From assembly GCF_026339935.1 (NCBI RefSeq), contig NZ_JAPEPX010000001.1, forward strand, positions 4,149,501-4,213,500: DNA of 64,000 nucleotides, given 5' to 3'. This document shows positions 17,557-26,278 of the stretch, in pieces; the stretch's first letter is position 1; every line of letters begins with the position of its first letter. Below the pieces are notes generated by a model, which saw nothing but the letters and a program-made list of their open reading frames with translations, was not told the origin of the DNA and did not search any database. This DNA is from Streptomyces sp. NBC_01551 (lineage in GTDB: Bacteria > Actinomycetota > Actinomycetes > Streptomycetales > Streptomycetaceae). The translations under genes and the position numbers were made by a program.

Positions 17557-17619
17557 GGTGGGGGTGTCCCGCGGCGCGAGTCGGGGGATCTCGGGGTTCC
17601 GGCAACGATGGAGTGGCGT

Positions 17620-18879
17620 GTGAAGGCGGACAGCAAGCGACGGAGAAGGTCCCTGGTGGCCATATCCGCCGTGCTCGGTGGCGTACTGGTGCTCTCGGCG
17701 TGCAACGACGGGGGAGACAAGCCCGAGGGGAAGGGCGAGGCGACCGCCAAGGCCCAGGCGGAGGCCGACGCGGCGGCCGCCAAGGACGCGTCCAAGGCGA
17801 AGATAGTCATCACGCCCAAGGACGGTGCGACCAACGTCGCGCTGAACGACGGCGCCACCGTGGCCGTCACCGACGGCACGCTCACCCAGGTCGAGCTCAA
17901 GAGCTCCGAGGGCGCGGCCGTGACCGGCAAGATAGCCGCCGACGGCAAGAGCTGGAAGCCGAGCGCCGCGCTGAAGCGCTCCACGAAGTACGCCCTCTCG
18001 GCGACCGCCAAGGACGCCGAGGGCAAGGAAGCGCACGAGAACGCCTCCTTCACCACGCTCTCCCCGGAGAACACCTTCGTCGGCTCGTTCGTGCCGGAGG
18101 CCGATCAGACCGTCGGCGTGGGCATGCCGGTCTCGATCACCTTCAACAAGCCGATCAAGGACAAGAAGGCCGTCCAGGCCGCCATCAACGTCTCCTCCAG
18201 CAGCGGCCAGGAGGTCGTGGGCCACTGGTTCGGCGAGCAGCGCCTGGACTTCCGTCCGGAGGAGTACTGGAAGGCGCAGTCCACCGTCACGCTGAAGATG
18301 GAGCTCCAGGGCGTCCAGGGCGCTCCGGGCATCGCGGGCGTCCAGAACAAGACCGTCACATTCAAGATCGGCCGGAGCCAGGTCTCCACGGTCGACGCGA
18401 AGACGAAGAAGATGACCGTCACCCGGGACGGCTCGGTCCTCAAGACCATCCCGATCTCGGCGGGCTCCCCGGCGAACCCGACGTACAACGGCCAGATGGT
18501 GATCTCCGAGAAGTTCAAGGAGACCCGGATGAACGGCGCCACCGTCGGCTTCACGGACGGTGACGGCAAGGGCGAGTACGACATCAAGGACGTCCCGCAC
18601 GCGATGCGGCTGTCGAACTCCGGCACCTTCATCCACGGCAACTACTGGGGCGCCGACTCGGTGTTCGGCTCGGCCAACACCAGCCACGGCTGCGTCGGCC
18701 TGAACGACAAGCAGGGCGCGAACGACCCGAACCAGCCGGCGGCGTGGTTCTTCGACAACTCGCTCATCGGCGACGTGGTCACCGTGGTGAACTCCCCGGA
18801 CAAGACCATCAAGCCGGAGAACGGCCTCAACGGCTGGAACATGAGCTGGGCGGACTGGAAGGCCGGCTCGGCCGCCTGA
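17620..18879 (+). CDS. Lipoprotein L,D-transpeptidase (Ig-like domain plus YkuD domain)
   Basis: This enzyme makes 3-3 peptidoglycan cross-links at the outer face of the membrane. The signal sequence ends with the lipobox LSAC, so Cys28 is lipidated. A charged Ala-rich linker leads to Ig-like domains (about 60-255, with the typical VGVGMPVSITFNKPI). The YkuD catalytic domain follows with His339 in HGNYW, then His356 and the nucleophile Cys358 in SHGCVGL. I chose the GTG at 17620 because GGAG lies 6 bp upstream; ATG at 17608 would add four residues. The 419-residue length and order match the actinobacterial LdtMt2-type family. Confidence 0.94.
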   Translation: MKADSKRRRRSLVAISAVLGGVLVLSACNDGGDKPEGKGEATAKAQAEADAAAAKDASKAKIVITPKDGATNVALNDGATVAVTDGTLTQVELKSSEGAAVTGKIAADGKSWKPSAALKRSTKYALSATAKDAEGKEAHENASFTTLSPENTFVGSFVPEADQTVGVGMPVSITFNKPIKDKKAVQAAINVSSSSGQEVVGHWFGEQRLDFRPEEYWKAQSTVTLKMELQGVQGAPGIAGVQNKTVTFKIGRSQVSTVDAKTKKMTVTRDGSVLKTIPISAGSPANPTYNGQMVISEKFKETRMNGATVGFTDGDGKGEYDIKDVPHAMRLSNSGTFIHGNYWGADSVFGSANTSHGCVGLNDKQGANDPNQPAAWFFDNSLIGDVVTVVNSPDKTIKPENGLNGWNMSWADWKAGSAA

Positions 18880-18903
18880 CGCCTGACGCCTTCCGTGAGC
18901 AGC

Positions 18904-18936
18904 GACGGCGGGGACCCCTCGGGGGTCCCCGCCGTC
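18904..18936 (+). terminator. Terminator of the L,D-transpeptidase gene
   Basis: A perfect 15-bp stem (18904-18918 with 18922-18936) has a 3-nt loop and lies 24 bp after the stop codon. It sits immediately before the truncated acetyltransferase remnant, which therefore has no promoter of its own. Confidence 0.85.
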
Positions 18937-18942
18937 CGTCGT

Positions 18943-19125
18943 CGGGGCCGGGGCCTCGGGCGGGCGCTGAAGCTGCGGATGCCGGCACAGGCGCGGCTGC
19001 GCCACCCCGGGCTGCGGCACGTCGACACGACGGTGGCGGGCGAGAACACCCCGATGCGGGCGCTCAACGAGGCCCTCGGCTACCGGCGCGAGCGCGGGGC
19101 GGCGGTGTTCCAGCTCAGGCTGTGA
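18943..19125 (+). pseudogene. C-terminal remnant of a GNAT acetyltransferase
   Basis: The translation of about 60 residues begins RGRGLGRALKLRMPAQARLR and ends ENTPMRALNEALGYRRER. It matches the C-terminal half of GNAT acetyltransferases: the acetyl-CoA loop R/Q-x-x-G-x-G/A, then the N-x-x-M-x-x-x-N-x-x-x-G-Y/F motif. The N-terminal half and any start codon with a ribosome site are missing. The sequence abuts the hairpin terminator of the preceding gene. It is most simply the relic of a deleted gene. Confidence 0.75.
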
Positions 19126-19135
19126 CGAGGCCGGG

Positions 19136-20065
19136 TCAGCCGGCGGGCTGTTCCGCGGCGGCCGCAGACGCGGGACCTGCCGCCGGCGCGGAACCCGCCG
19201 TGGACGCGGGACCTGCCGTCGGCGCGGACCAGGACGCCAGCAGGCGCAGCGCATCGGCCGAGGGGGAGCCCGGCGGCGCGTGGAAGGCGACCAGGGACTG
19301 CGCCGAGCTGTCGGGCAGCGCCAGCGTCTCGAAGTCCAGGTTCAGCTCGCCCACCAGCGGGTGCCGCAGCCGCATCACCCCGCGCGTCTTGTTGTCCGCC
19401 AGCGTGTGCGCCGCCCACAGCTGCCGGAACTCCTGGCTCTTCACCGACAGTTCCCCGACCAGCGCGGACAGCTGCTCGTCCTCCGCGTTCTGACCGGCGT
19501 AGATCCGCAGGTTGCTGACCACCTGGCAGGCCCGGCACGACCAGTCCGTGTACAGCTCGACCGTCGCCGGGTCCAGGAACACCTGCCGTACGAGGTTGCG
19601 CTCCTGCGGCGGCAGCGCGCCGAAGTCCCCGAAGACCGCCGCCCCCAGCCGGTTCCAGGCGACGACGTCCTGACGCCGCCCCACCAGGTACGCCGGCACG
19701 CCGTCCATCGCGTCCAGCAGCGCCCGCAGCTCCGGGCGGACCTGCTCCTGCGGGGCGCACGGGCGGCGCCTGCGGGTGCGCGGGCTCGCCAGGTGGGTCA
19801 GGTGCGCGGACTCGGTGCCGTCCAGGCGCAGCGCCCGGGCGATCGCGTCCAGGACCTCCGCCGACACGTTCTGGCCGTGGCCCTGTTCCAGCCGCGTGTA
19901 GTACGCGACGGAGACCCCCGCCAGCTGCGCCAGCTCCTCCCGGCGCAGCCCGGGCACCCGGCGGTGGCGGCCGTAGTCCGGCAGCCCCACGTCCTCGGGG
20001 CGCAGTCGGGCGCGGCGGGTGCGGAGGAACTCGCCCAGTTCGGCTCGCTGATCACGCTGGTCCAT
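19136..20065 (-). CDS. XRE-family regulator with MmyB-like ligand-binding domain
   Basis: This 309-residue transcription factor has an N-terminal helix-turn-helix (about 10-80): FLRTRRARLRPEDVGLP, then GLRREELAQLAGVSVAYYTRLEQG. The rest is an MmyB-type domain, with VVAWNRLGAAVFGDF, YTDWSCRACQVVSNLRIYAG and FRQLWAAHTL, which binds a small hydrophobic ligand in studied members. The last 35 residues are Ala/Gly/Pro-rich. It is transcribed divergently from a zinc alcohol dehydrogenase gene, the usual arrangement in which such regulators repress the neighbouring dehydrogenase or reductase. The ATG at 20065 starts at the typical family N-terminus. Confidence 0.92.
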   Translation of the reverse strand: MDQRDQRAELGEFLRTRRARLRPEDVGLPDYGRHRRVPGLRREELAQLAGVSVAYYTRLEQGHGQNVSAEVLDAIARALRLDGTESAHLTHLASPRTRRRRPCAPQEQVRPELRALLDAMDGVPAYLVGRRQDVVAWNRLGAAVFGDFGALPPQERNLVRQVFLDPATVELYTDWSCRACQVVSNLRIYAGQNAEDEQLSALVGELSVKSQEFRQLWAAHTLADNKTRGVMRLRHPLVGELNLDFETLALPDSSAQSLVAFHAPPGSPSADALRLLASWSAPTAGPASTAGSAPAAGPASAAAAEQPAG

Positions 20066-20200
20066 GGCCCGATTATCCCCGGCCGCAGCGGGGCGGCGGT
20101 GGCTTGTTCCTGACCCCGCCAGTGGTAGGAACGCCGGTCGTAGGCAGGACAGGGGGCTGGGTGCGCCGGCCCGGCTCGGGCAACGTTCAGTGCGGCACCA

Positions 20201-20264
20201 CCGGACCGCACCAACACCGGACCGCACCAACACCGGACCACGGCACCACCGGACCACGGCGCCA
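20201..20264. repeat. Four 16-bp tandem repeats upstream of the alcohol dehydrogenase gene
   Basis: The unit CCGGACCGCACCAACA occurs twice identically (20201-20216, 20217-20232). Two variants, CCGGACCACGGCACCA and CCGGACCACGGCGCCA, follow (20233-20248, 20249-20264). The array ends 35 bp before the start codon, in the divergent control region shared with the XRE regulator. Confidence 0.85.
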
Positions 20265-20299
20265 CCGCACGATCGAACGTCACACCCCGAGGAGTTCCC

Positions 20300-21346
20300 A
20301 TGTCCGTCACCCAGGTCGCCGCCTACGCCGCCCCGGCCGCGAAGGCCCCGCTGGAGCGCGTCACCGTGCCGCGCCGGCCGGTCGGCGCGCACGACGTCCT
20401 CATCGACATCAAGTACGCCGGCATCTGCCACTCCGACATCCACCAGGTCCGCGACGGCTGGGGCGAGGGCCTGTACCCGATGGTCCCGGGCCACGAGATC
20501 GCCGGTGTCGTCGCCGAAGTCGGCCCCGAGGTAACGAGGTTCGCGGTCGGCGACCGGGTGGGCGTCGGCTGCTTCGTCGACACCTGCCGGGAGTGCGAGT
20601 ACTGCCTGGCCGGGCAGGAGCAGCACTGCGTCAAGGGCATCACCGGCACGTACAACGCGATCGACAGGAACGGCGAGCGCACGTACGGCGGTTACTCGTC
20701 GCACATCGTCGTCGACGAGAACTACACCGTCCGGATCCCCGACGGCCTCGCCCTCGACGTCGCCGCCCCGCTGCTGTGCGCGGGCATCACCCTCTACTCG
20801 CCGCTGAAGCACTGGCAGGCGGGCCCGGGCAAGAAGGTCGCGATCGTCGGCCTCGGCGGCCTCGGCCACATGGGCGTGAAGATCGCGCACGCGCTGGGCG
20901 CGGAGGTCACCGTCCTGTCGCAGACCCTGCGCAAGCGGGAGGACGGCCTGAAGCTGGGCGCCGCGCACTACTACGCCACGAACGACGAGACCACCTTCGA
21001 GAAGCTCGCCGGCAGCTTCGACCTGATCCTGTCGACGGTCTCCGCACCGCTGGACCTGGGCGCGTACCTCGGCCTGCTGCGGGTGGACGGCGCGCTCGTC
21101 AACGTCGGCGCCCCGGAGGAGCCGGTCGCGCTGAACCTGTTCTCCGTCATCACCGGCCGCAAGACCCTGGCCGGCTCGATGATCGGCGGCATCGCCGAAA
21201 CCCAGGAGATGCTCGACTTCTGCGCCGAGCACGCCTTGGGCTCGGAGATCGAACTGATCACCGCCGCCGAGATCAACACGGCCTACGACCGCGTCCTCGC
21301 CAGCGACGTCCGCTACCGCTTCGTCATCGACACCTCGACGATCTGA
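20300..21346 (+). CDS. Zinc-dependent NAD(P)-alcohol dehydrogenase (CAD/YahK-like)
   Basis: The enzyme reversibly oxidises alcohols to aldehydes. The 348-residue protein has catalytic zinc ligands in GICHSDIH and GHEIAGVV, and the structural-zinc cysteines [32 protein letters not shown] is the Rossmann nucleotide-binding loop. The residues after the loop's third strand ([11 protein letters not shown]) look like the NADP-preferring cinnamyl-alcohol-dehydrogenase subfamily (inference). GAGGAG precedes the ATG. It is divergent from the MmyB-type regulator with a 16-bp repeat array between them, and so is probably controlled by it. The natural substrate is unknown, likely an aromatic or aliphatic aldehyde. 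Confidence 0.93.
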   Translation: MSVTQVAAYAAPAAKAPLERVTVPRRPVGAHDVLIDIKYAGICHSDIHQVRDGWGEGLYPMVPGHEIAGVVAEVGPEVTRFAVGDRVGVGCFVDTCRECEYCLAGQEQHCVKGITGTYNAIDRNGERTYGGYSSHIVVDENYTVRIPDGLALDVAAPLLCAGITLYSPLKHWQAGPGKKVAIVGLGGLGHMGVKIAHALGAEVTVLSQTLRKREDGLKLGAAHYYATNDETTFEKLAGSFDLILSTVSAPLDLGAYLGLLRVDGALVNVGAPEEPVALNLFSVITGRKTLAGSMIGGIAETQEMLDFCAEHALGSEIELITAAEINTAYDRVLASDVRYRFVIDTSTI

Positions 21347-21422
21347 GCCCCCGGGCCCACGGCCCCCGGACCCCCGCCGCCCCGTAGAGGACGGCGGTGG
21401 CCCCGGTGTCACCGGAGGCGGG

Positions 21423-22085
21423 TCAGTCGGCCTGCGCGACGCCGATGGGGCAGGAGACGCCCGTGCCGCCGATGCCGCAGTAGCCCGCGGGGTTCTTGTC
21501 GAGGTACTGCTGGTGGTAAGTCTCCGCGGGCCAGAAGGGGCGGTCGGCGGCCGGGAGGATCGCCGTGGTGATCTCCCCGTGGCCCGCGGCGGTCAGGACG
21601 CGCTGGTACGCCGCGCGGGAGGCCTCCGCCTCCGCCTGGTCGGCGGCGGAGTGGGTGTAGAGCGCCGAGCGGTACTGGGTGCCGACGTCGTTGCCCTGGC
21701 GGAAGCCCTGGGTCGGGTCGTGAGACTCCCAGAACAGCTTCAGGAGCGTGGCGTACGAGACCTGCGACGGGTCGAAGACCACGCGGACGACCTCCGTGTG
21801 GCCGGTCATGCCGGAGCAGACCTCCTCGTAGGTCGGGTTCTCGGTGAAGCCGCCCTGGTAGCCGGCCAGCGTCGTCCACACCCCGGGGGTCTGCCAGAAC
21901 TTGCGCTCCGCGCCCCAGAAACAGCCCAGGCCGAAGTCCGCGACCTGGAGGTGCGCGGGGTACGGGCCGGCGAGGGGGTTCCCCAGGACCGTGTGCGTGG
22001 CGGGCAGGTCGAACAGGGGGGTCGCGCGGCCCGTGAGGGCCTCCTCGCGGGTGGGGAGCTCGGGCGTGCGGCGGTACGAGAACAT
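21423..22085 (-). CDS. msrA: Peptide-methionine (S)-S-oxide reductase
   Basis: MsrA repairs oxidised methionine in proteins. The catalytic motif GCFWGAE carries Cys55. [34 protein letters not shown] and [21 protein letters not shown] are the conserved blocks, and the tail includes the resolving cysteines (GYCG and SCPIG). The 220-residue form with the N-terminal extension ([16 protein letters not shown]) is usual for actinobacteria. AGGAGGG lies 7 bp before the ATG. It is convergent with the alcohol dehydrogenase and follows the M48 cluster on the same strand, but a hairpin in the 72-bp gap suggests separate transcription. Confidence 0.95.
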   Translation of the reverse strand: MFSYRRTPELPTREEALTGRATPLFDLPATHTVLGNPLAGPYPAHLQVADFGLGCFWGAERKFWQTPGVWTTLAGYQGGFTENPTYEEVCSGMTGHTEVVRVVFDPSQVSYATLLKLFWESHDPTQGFRQGNDVGTQYRSALYTHSAADQAEAEASRAAYQRVLTAAGHGEITTAILPAADRPFWPAETYHQQYLDKNPAGYCGIGGTGVSCPIGVAQAD

Positions 22086-22120
22086 GATTCCCTCCTAGTG
22101 GTACCCCGATCAACGGGAGA

Positions 22121-22148
22121 CGGCGGCCCGGGATTCCCGAGGCCGCCG
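22121..22148 (-). terminator. Hairpin between the M48-cluster gene and msrA
   Basis: CGGCGGCC (22121-22128) pairs with GGCCGCCG (22141-22148), with an inner CGGG/CCGA pairing. It lies 10 bp after the upstream gene's stop codon. Confidence 0.6.
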
Positions 22149-22157
22149 CACCGCTGG

Positions 22158-23315
22158 TCAGGCCCGCGCCGTGACCCGTACCGCCCAGTCGCGCGCGTAC
22201 ACGTACCGGGACTTCGGATTGCCCGCGTACGACCACGGCTGCGCCCCGATGTACCCGTCGATCCGGCGGAACTGCTCGACCGCCTCCGCGTCCCGGTCCT
22301 GCCAGAACAGCAGGTACGCCAGCATGTGCCGCACCCACACGGCCCGCGGGTCGTCCGGGTCGGCCGCCGCCAGGTCGGCGAGCGCCGCGTCCACGGCCCC
22401 GCGGATCTCCGGCGCCTTGTAGAACACCTCCGCCGCCAGCTCCGGGTCGTGCGTGTCCTGCTCGAAGTACGCGAGCAGCGGGAGCAGCGACAGCAGCTCA
22501 CCCGGATCGCCGGCCGCCGCCGACTCCCGCGCGAAGGACAGCGCCAGCTCGTGCGAGCCCTGCCACTTCGCGCACCAGTACTGGAGCGCGTTCGTGTGCG
22601 CCGTCAGCACCTTCGGGCCGCGTGCGACGATCTCCGCCCACAGCTTCTCGTACTCCTCGTGCGGGTACCCCAGCGCCATCCCGATCGACTGCTCGACCAT
22701 GTACGGAACCGGGTCCGCCGGGTCCGCGATCCGCTGGGCCTGCCGCGCGGCCGTCTTCGCCTTGCCCAGCAGGTCGTGGAAGATCCGGAACTGCTCGTCG
22801 GTGGTGTGCCGGGCCGCCTTGTTGCCGCGGACGTTCCACGCCACCATCACCGCCGTGTCGGCGGCGACCAGCGCCACCGACGGGTGCGAGGGCTTGGCCT
22901 CGCGCCAGGCCAGCAGCCAGCCGTCGTCCTCGGCGGCCGCCTCGGCCAGCACGCGTACGCGCTGCCAGCGCTCCTCCCAGTCCCGGCCGGCCGCCTTGAG
23001 GTAGGCCGCGCCGACCTCCCAGTCCCCGTCGGCGAGCGCCGCGAGGACGGCGGTGCGCTCCGCCGGCACGGCCGCCGGGTGGTCGGTGTCGAGCTCTGCT
23101 TCCGGTACGAAGCCCAGCGCGACCACCTCCGCCGCCCGGCGGGCCTTCTCGTCGGCCTCGACGGCGTCGGTCGCGGCCTGCGAGTCCGCGGTCCGCGCCC
23201 GCAGGTCCGCCACCTCGGCGGTCAGCCGCCGGGCCTTGCGGATGTAGTAGACGCCGCGCAGCACGTAGACGGCGCCGGCGAGCAGCAGCACGCCGAGGAT
23301 GATCAGGATGATCAC
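22158..23315 (-). CDS. Membrane-anchored helical-repeat protein, paralogue A
   Basis: I do not recognise a named family. The 385-residue product begins with one hydrophobic helix (VIILIILGVLLLAGAVYVLRG), then a coiled-coil-prone region (LTAEVADLRARTADSQAATD, about 30-60). A long helical domain follows that resembles degenerate TPR repeats. The segments YWCAKWQGSHELA, HMLAYLLFWQDRDAEAVEQF and RRIDGYIGAQPWSY recur closely in the protein at 25.1-26.2 kb. Its GTG overlaps the stop codon of the M48 protease gene (GTGA at 23312-23315), so the two are translationally coupled. The repeat domain probably faces the cytoplasm and could be a partner or substrate adaptor of the protease (inference). Confidence 0.8.
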   Translation of the reverse strand: MIILIILGVLLLAGAVYVLRGVYYIRKARRLTAEVADLRARTADSQAATDAVEADEKARRAAEVVALGFVPEAELDTDHPAAVPAERTAVLAALADGDWEVGAAYLKAAGRDWEERWQRVRVLAEAAAEDDGWLLAWREAKPSHPSVALVAADTAVMVAWNVRGNKAARHTTDEQFRIFHDLLGKAKTAARQAQRIADPADPVPYMVEQSIGMALGYPHEEYEKLWAEIVARGPKVLTAHTNALQYWCAKWQGSHELALSFARESAAAGDPGELLSLLPLLAYFEQDTHDPELAAEVFYKAPEIRGAVDAALADLAAADPDDPRAVWVRHMLAYLLFWQDRDAEAVEQFRRIDGYIGAQPWSYAGNPKSRYVYARDWAVRVTARA

Positions 23316-24919
23316 GGGGCAAGCACCAGCTTCCGCAGGGGTTCGGTGTCGGACTGGTCCGCGACGGCCGCGTCCAGGGCCTCGTCCAGCCGGTCGGTGA
23401 AATCGCCGGCCGGATAGCCCAGGGTGGCGGATCGCGACCAGGACAGCTGCCAGCGGGCGACGCCGCGCTCGATCAGTTCGCCCTCGACGAGCCGGCCCAG
23501 GGCCCTCCGTACGACCGGGCGGGCGAACTCGCGCGCCACCCGCCCGGTGGCGGCGGCGGCCTCCTCGGACTTCGGGAAGCGGTCGGCGAGCCGCCAGCGC
23601 AGGGTCGGGTCGGCGTCGATCGCGTCGAGCGCGGCGGCCAGCCCCGGGTCGGCGACGCCTTCGGCGGCGAGGGCCTCCTGGACGGCGGACGCGCGCCGGC
23701 CGGAGTGGCCGAGCATCGCCGCGTGGACCAGCTCCTCCCACGACACCCGCTCCATCGTGAGCAGCGTCGGGTTCAGCACGGCCGGCTCCAGGGCGGCCAC
23801 CGAGGCGTCGGCGTCGGCGAGCAGCTCCAGCGACGGCCGGGCGGTCCCGGGCTGCCCGGCGCGGCCGTCGTCGGGCAGGGCCTCGATGCGGGCGACGCGT
23901 TCGGCGAGCGCGGGGTGCGAGTCGTAGGGCGAGGCGGGCTCGTCCGACAGTTCGGTACGCGCCCCGTCGAGCTCGTCGTGGCGCGCGGCCAGCATCGTCC
24001 GGAAGCCCCCGAAGAACTGCCCGGCGGGCGGCATCAGTGAGGAGCCGAGCCCGATGGTGGCGTAGCAGCGCAGGTAGAAGTCGTGCGCCGCGTCGAGGGC
24101 GTTGAGCTCGCGCAGCGCGGAGGCGGTGGCGTCCCGGCCGGCGATCCGGACGGCGGCCAGGTCGGCGGCGAGCTCCTGGCGGCGGGCGCCGGAGAGGGAG
24201 GCGCGCAGGTAGAACTTGCCGTACGCCGTGTAGATCGCGGCCATGGCGCGGTACATCGCGCCCTCGCCGGTCGTGTCGATCTCCTTGGCCTTCTTGCCCT
24301 GGGCGAGGCGCTTGCCGGCCTTCTTCTCCTGCTTGGCGCGTTCCTTGGCGACCTTGTCGTCGGCGCGCTCGTGGAAGTGCGCGACGGTGCGGATCAGCTG
24401 GGCGCGGCCGCGGGCGATCAGGGGGGTGAGGCGGGTGTCGAGGTTGGCGTAGTGGCCCATCTCGTGCGCGAGCACGGCGCGCAGCTGCATCTCGTCCAGG
24501 CCGGCCATCAGGGGGAGCCCGACGTAGAGGCGGCGGGTGCCGGGCCGCAGGCCCAGCAGCCGGGCGTCCTCGCTGACGGCGGCGTTGACCTCGTCGATCA
24601 GCAGGATCTCGTCGGGGGCGCGGGTGCCGACCTGCTCGGCGATCTCGCGCACGGCCGCCCAGAGGGCGGGCTCGTGCTCGTCGGTGACGGCGATGCCCGG
24701 CAGCGGGTCGGGGTCGGGGGTGCGGAGCATGAACATGCCGCGCACGATCGGTATCGCGAGGACCACCGTGACGATGAGGACCTTGGCGGCGACGGGGCCG
24801 TGCAGCCAGGTGAAGCCGGCCCAGTCGGCGGCCGCGAGCGCCGCGAGCAGGACGAGGCCGAGCAGGTAGAAGCCGGCGAGCAGGACGAGAGCGCGCAAGG
24901 CGCGCAGGGATGCGCCCAT
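23312..24919 (-). CDS. M48-family membrane metalloprotease
   Basis: This is an integral-membrane zinc protease related to HtpX and Ste24. Two N-terminal hydrophobic helices (about 7-35 and 45-65) precede the catalytic domain. The zinc motif HEMGH spans His152-His156, preceded by LRAVLA, and a downstream ELAADLAAVRIAG segment supplies the third ligand Glu. The 535 residues exceed HtpX (about 290) because of a long C-terminal helical region. I chose the ATG at 24919 because GGGGGGA lies upstream; GTG at 24937 is possible. It sits between two paralogous membrane-anchored genes and overlaps the downstream one by 4 bp. A role in membrane protein quality control is plausible. Confidence 0.9.
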   Translation of the reverse strand: MGASLRALRALVLLAGFYLLGLVLLAALAAADWAGFTWLHGPVAAKVLIVTVVLAIPIVRGMFMLRTPDPDPLPGIAVTDEHEPALWAAVREIAEQVGTRAPDEILLIDEVNAAVSEDARLLGLRPGTRRLYVGLPLMAGLDEMQLRAVLAHEMGHYANLDTRLTPLIARGRAQLIRTVAHFHERADDKVAKERAKQEKKAGKRLAQGKKAKEIDTTGEGAMYRAMAAIYTAYGKFYLRASLSGARRQELAADLAAVRIAGRDATASALRELNALDAAHDFYLRCYATIGLGSSLMPPAGQFFGGFRTMLAARHDELDGARTELSDEPASPYDSHPALAERVARIEALPDDGRAGQPGTARPSLELLADADASVAALEPAVLNPTLLTMERVSWEELVHAAMLGHSGRRASAVQEALAAEGVADPGLAAALDAIDADPTLRWRLADRFPKSEEAAAATGRVAREFARPVVRRALGRLVEGELIERGVARWQLSWSRSATLGYPAGDFTDRLDEALDAAVADQSDTEPLRKLVLAP

Positions 24920-25106
24920 AAGTGAAGATCCCCCCACGGGATGGTGCGGTCTTTACGCGCACCTTATGACCTGCGGTTTTGCCCCGCACGAGCGGGTCGG
25001 CGCGGGCCCCCGCCCCAGCCCCGCCGCTGTCGCGGGGGCGGCGCGGGGTCGCCGTCCGAGGCGCCGGCCGCCGCGGGCCCGACCGGCGCCACTTCGACGA
25101 CAGGAC

Positions 25107-26210
25107 CTAGTGGGGCAGCGTCGCCGGGGAGCCGCCGTTGGCCTCGTAGCCCGCCACCGCGAGGGCGCGGTGGACCGCGTACATCTCCGCCGGGTCGTCG
25201 GAGAACGACCACGGCAGCGCGCCCACGTAGCCGTCCACGTGGCGCACCTGCTCCATCGCCTCCGCCCAGCGCAGCATCGGCACCAGGGCCCACAGCAGCA
25301 TGTGGCGCACGTGCGCCAGCATCGGGTCGTCCGGGCGCGCGGTGTGCACCGCGTACATCGCGCCCTCGACCGCCCGCGTCACGACCGCGCTGCCCCAGAA
25401 GTTCGTCAGGACCACCTCCGGGACGTGCTCGTACACCGCGAACAGCGGCAGCGCCGCCAGCAGCGAGCCCTGCGGGGCGCGGGCCGCGGCCGACTGCGCG
25501 AACGCGTCGGCCTTCTCCCGCGAGCCGTGCCACTTCTCGCACCAGTAGTGCAGGGCCGCCAGGTGCGCCCCCATGTGCTGCGGCGCCCGGTCGATGATCT
25601 TCGCCCAGAGCTCGTCGAACTCCGCCTCCGAGTACCCCAGCGCCCGCGCGACCGCCAGCTCCGTGATGTACGGGACCGGGTCGCCCGGCGCCAGCAGCGC
25701 CGCCTTGCGGCAGGCCTCCCGGGCCTCCTCCAGGATGATCCGGTGGTCCGCCGAACCGACGCCGCCCGAATGCCGCCAGGCCTGCTGCACCAGCAGCTCC
25801 GCGTGCACCTGCGCGCCGCCCGGGTCCTTCTCCGCCTCCAGCCGCCACGCCTTCAGCCACGGCGCGCCCGTACCCGGCTGCTCCACCAGCTCCAGCGCGG
25901 CCGCGCCGCCGAACGCCTGTACCCGCTGCCAGCGCAGCTCGCCCTGCTTCGGGGTCGCGGCCAGCAGCTGCGAGGCCGCCTGCCACTGGCCGGTCAGCCG
26001 TACGTTCTCCAAGGCGTCCATCAGGTCCTCGTCGGGCCCGGGGACCCGGACGTCGAGGTGCTCCTGGCGGACGAAACCGTAGTTCTCCGGGTCCGCCGCG
26101 TCGGCGCTGCCGGGCACGGCGAGGCGGATGCCGCCGCGTCTGCGCCGCAGAAACGGCCCGATGATGACCACGAGCATGGCCATCGCGATCAGGAACCAGA
26201 GAATCTCCAT
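25107..26210 (-). CDS. Membrane-anchored helical-repeat protein, paralogue B
   Basis: This 367-residue product starts with a single hydrophobic helix (MEILWFLIAMAMLVVIIGPF) followed by RRRR, so the body is cytoplasmic. The body is helical and TPR-like. YWCEKWHGSREKA, HMLLWALVPMLRWAEAMEQV and RHVDGYVGALPWSF align with the equivalent blocks of the protein at 22.2-23.3 kb, so the two are paralogues. No enzymatic motif is visible. It lies upstream of the M48 protease gene on the same strand, with a 187-bp gap that likely holds a second promoter (TAAGGT near 24963 on the minus strand). It is divergent from metB. Confidence 0.8.
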   Translation of the reverse strand: MEILWFLIAMAMLVVIIGPFLRRRRGGIRLAVPGSADAADPENYGFVRQEHLDVRVPGPDEDLMDALENVRLTGQWQAASQLLAATPKQGELRWQRVQAFGGAAALELVEQPGTGAPWLKAWRLEAEKDPGGAQVHAELLVQQAWRHSGGVGSADHRIILEEAREACRKAALLAPGDPVPYITELAVARALGYSEAEFDELWAKIIDRAPQHMGAHLAALHYWCEKWHGSREKADAFAQSAAARAPQGSLLAALPLFAVYEHVPEVVLTNFWGSAVVTRAVEGAMYAVHTARPDDPMLAHVRHMLLWALVPMLRWAEAMEQVRHVDGYVGALPWSFSDDPAEMYAVHRALAVAGYEANGGSPATLPH

Positions 26211-26278
26211 GGCGCCAAGCGAACCAGACGCACCCGGTCAAAGGCCAATGCCTCACTGACGGGGCATAGCATCACCCC

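Noticed and set aside
20201..20264. 16-bp repeats considered as a CRISPR array
   Set aside because: Units are directly adjacent with no unique spacers and no cas genes are near.
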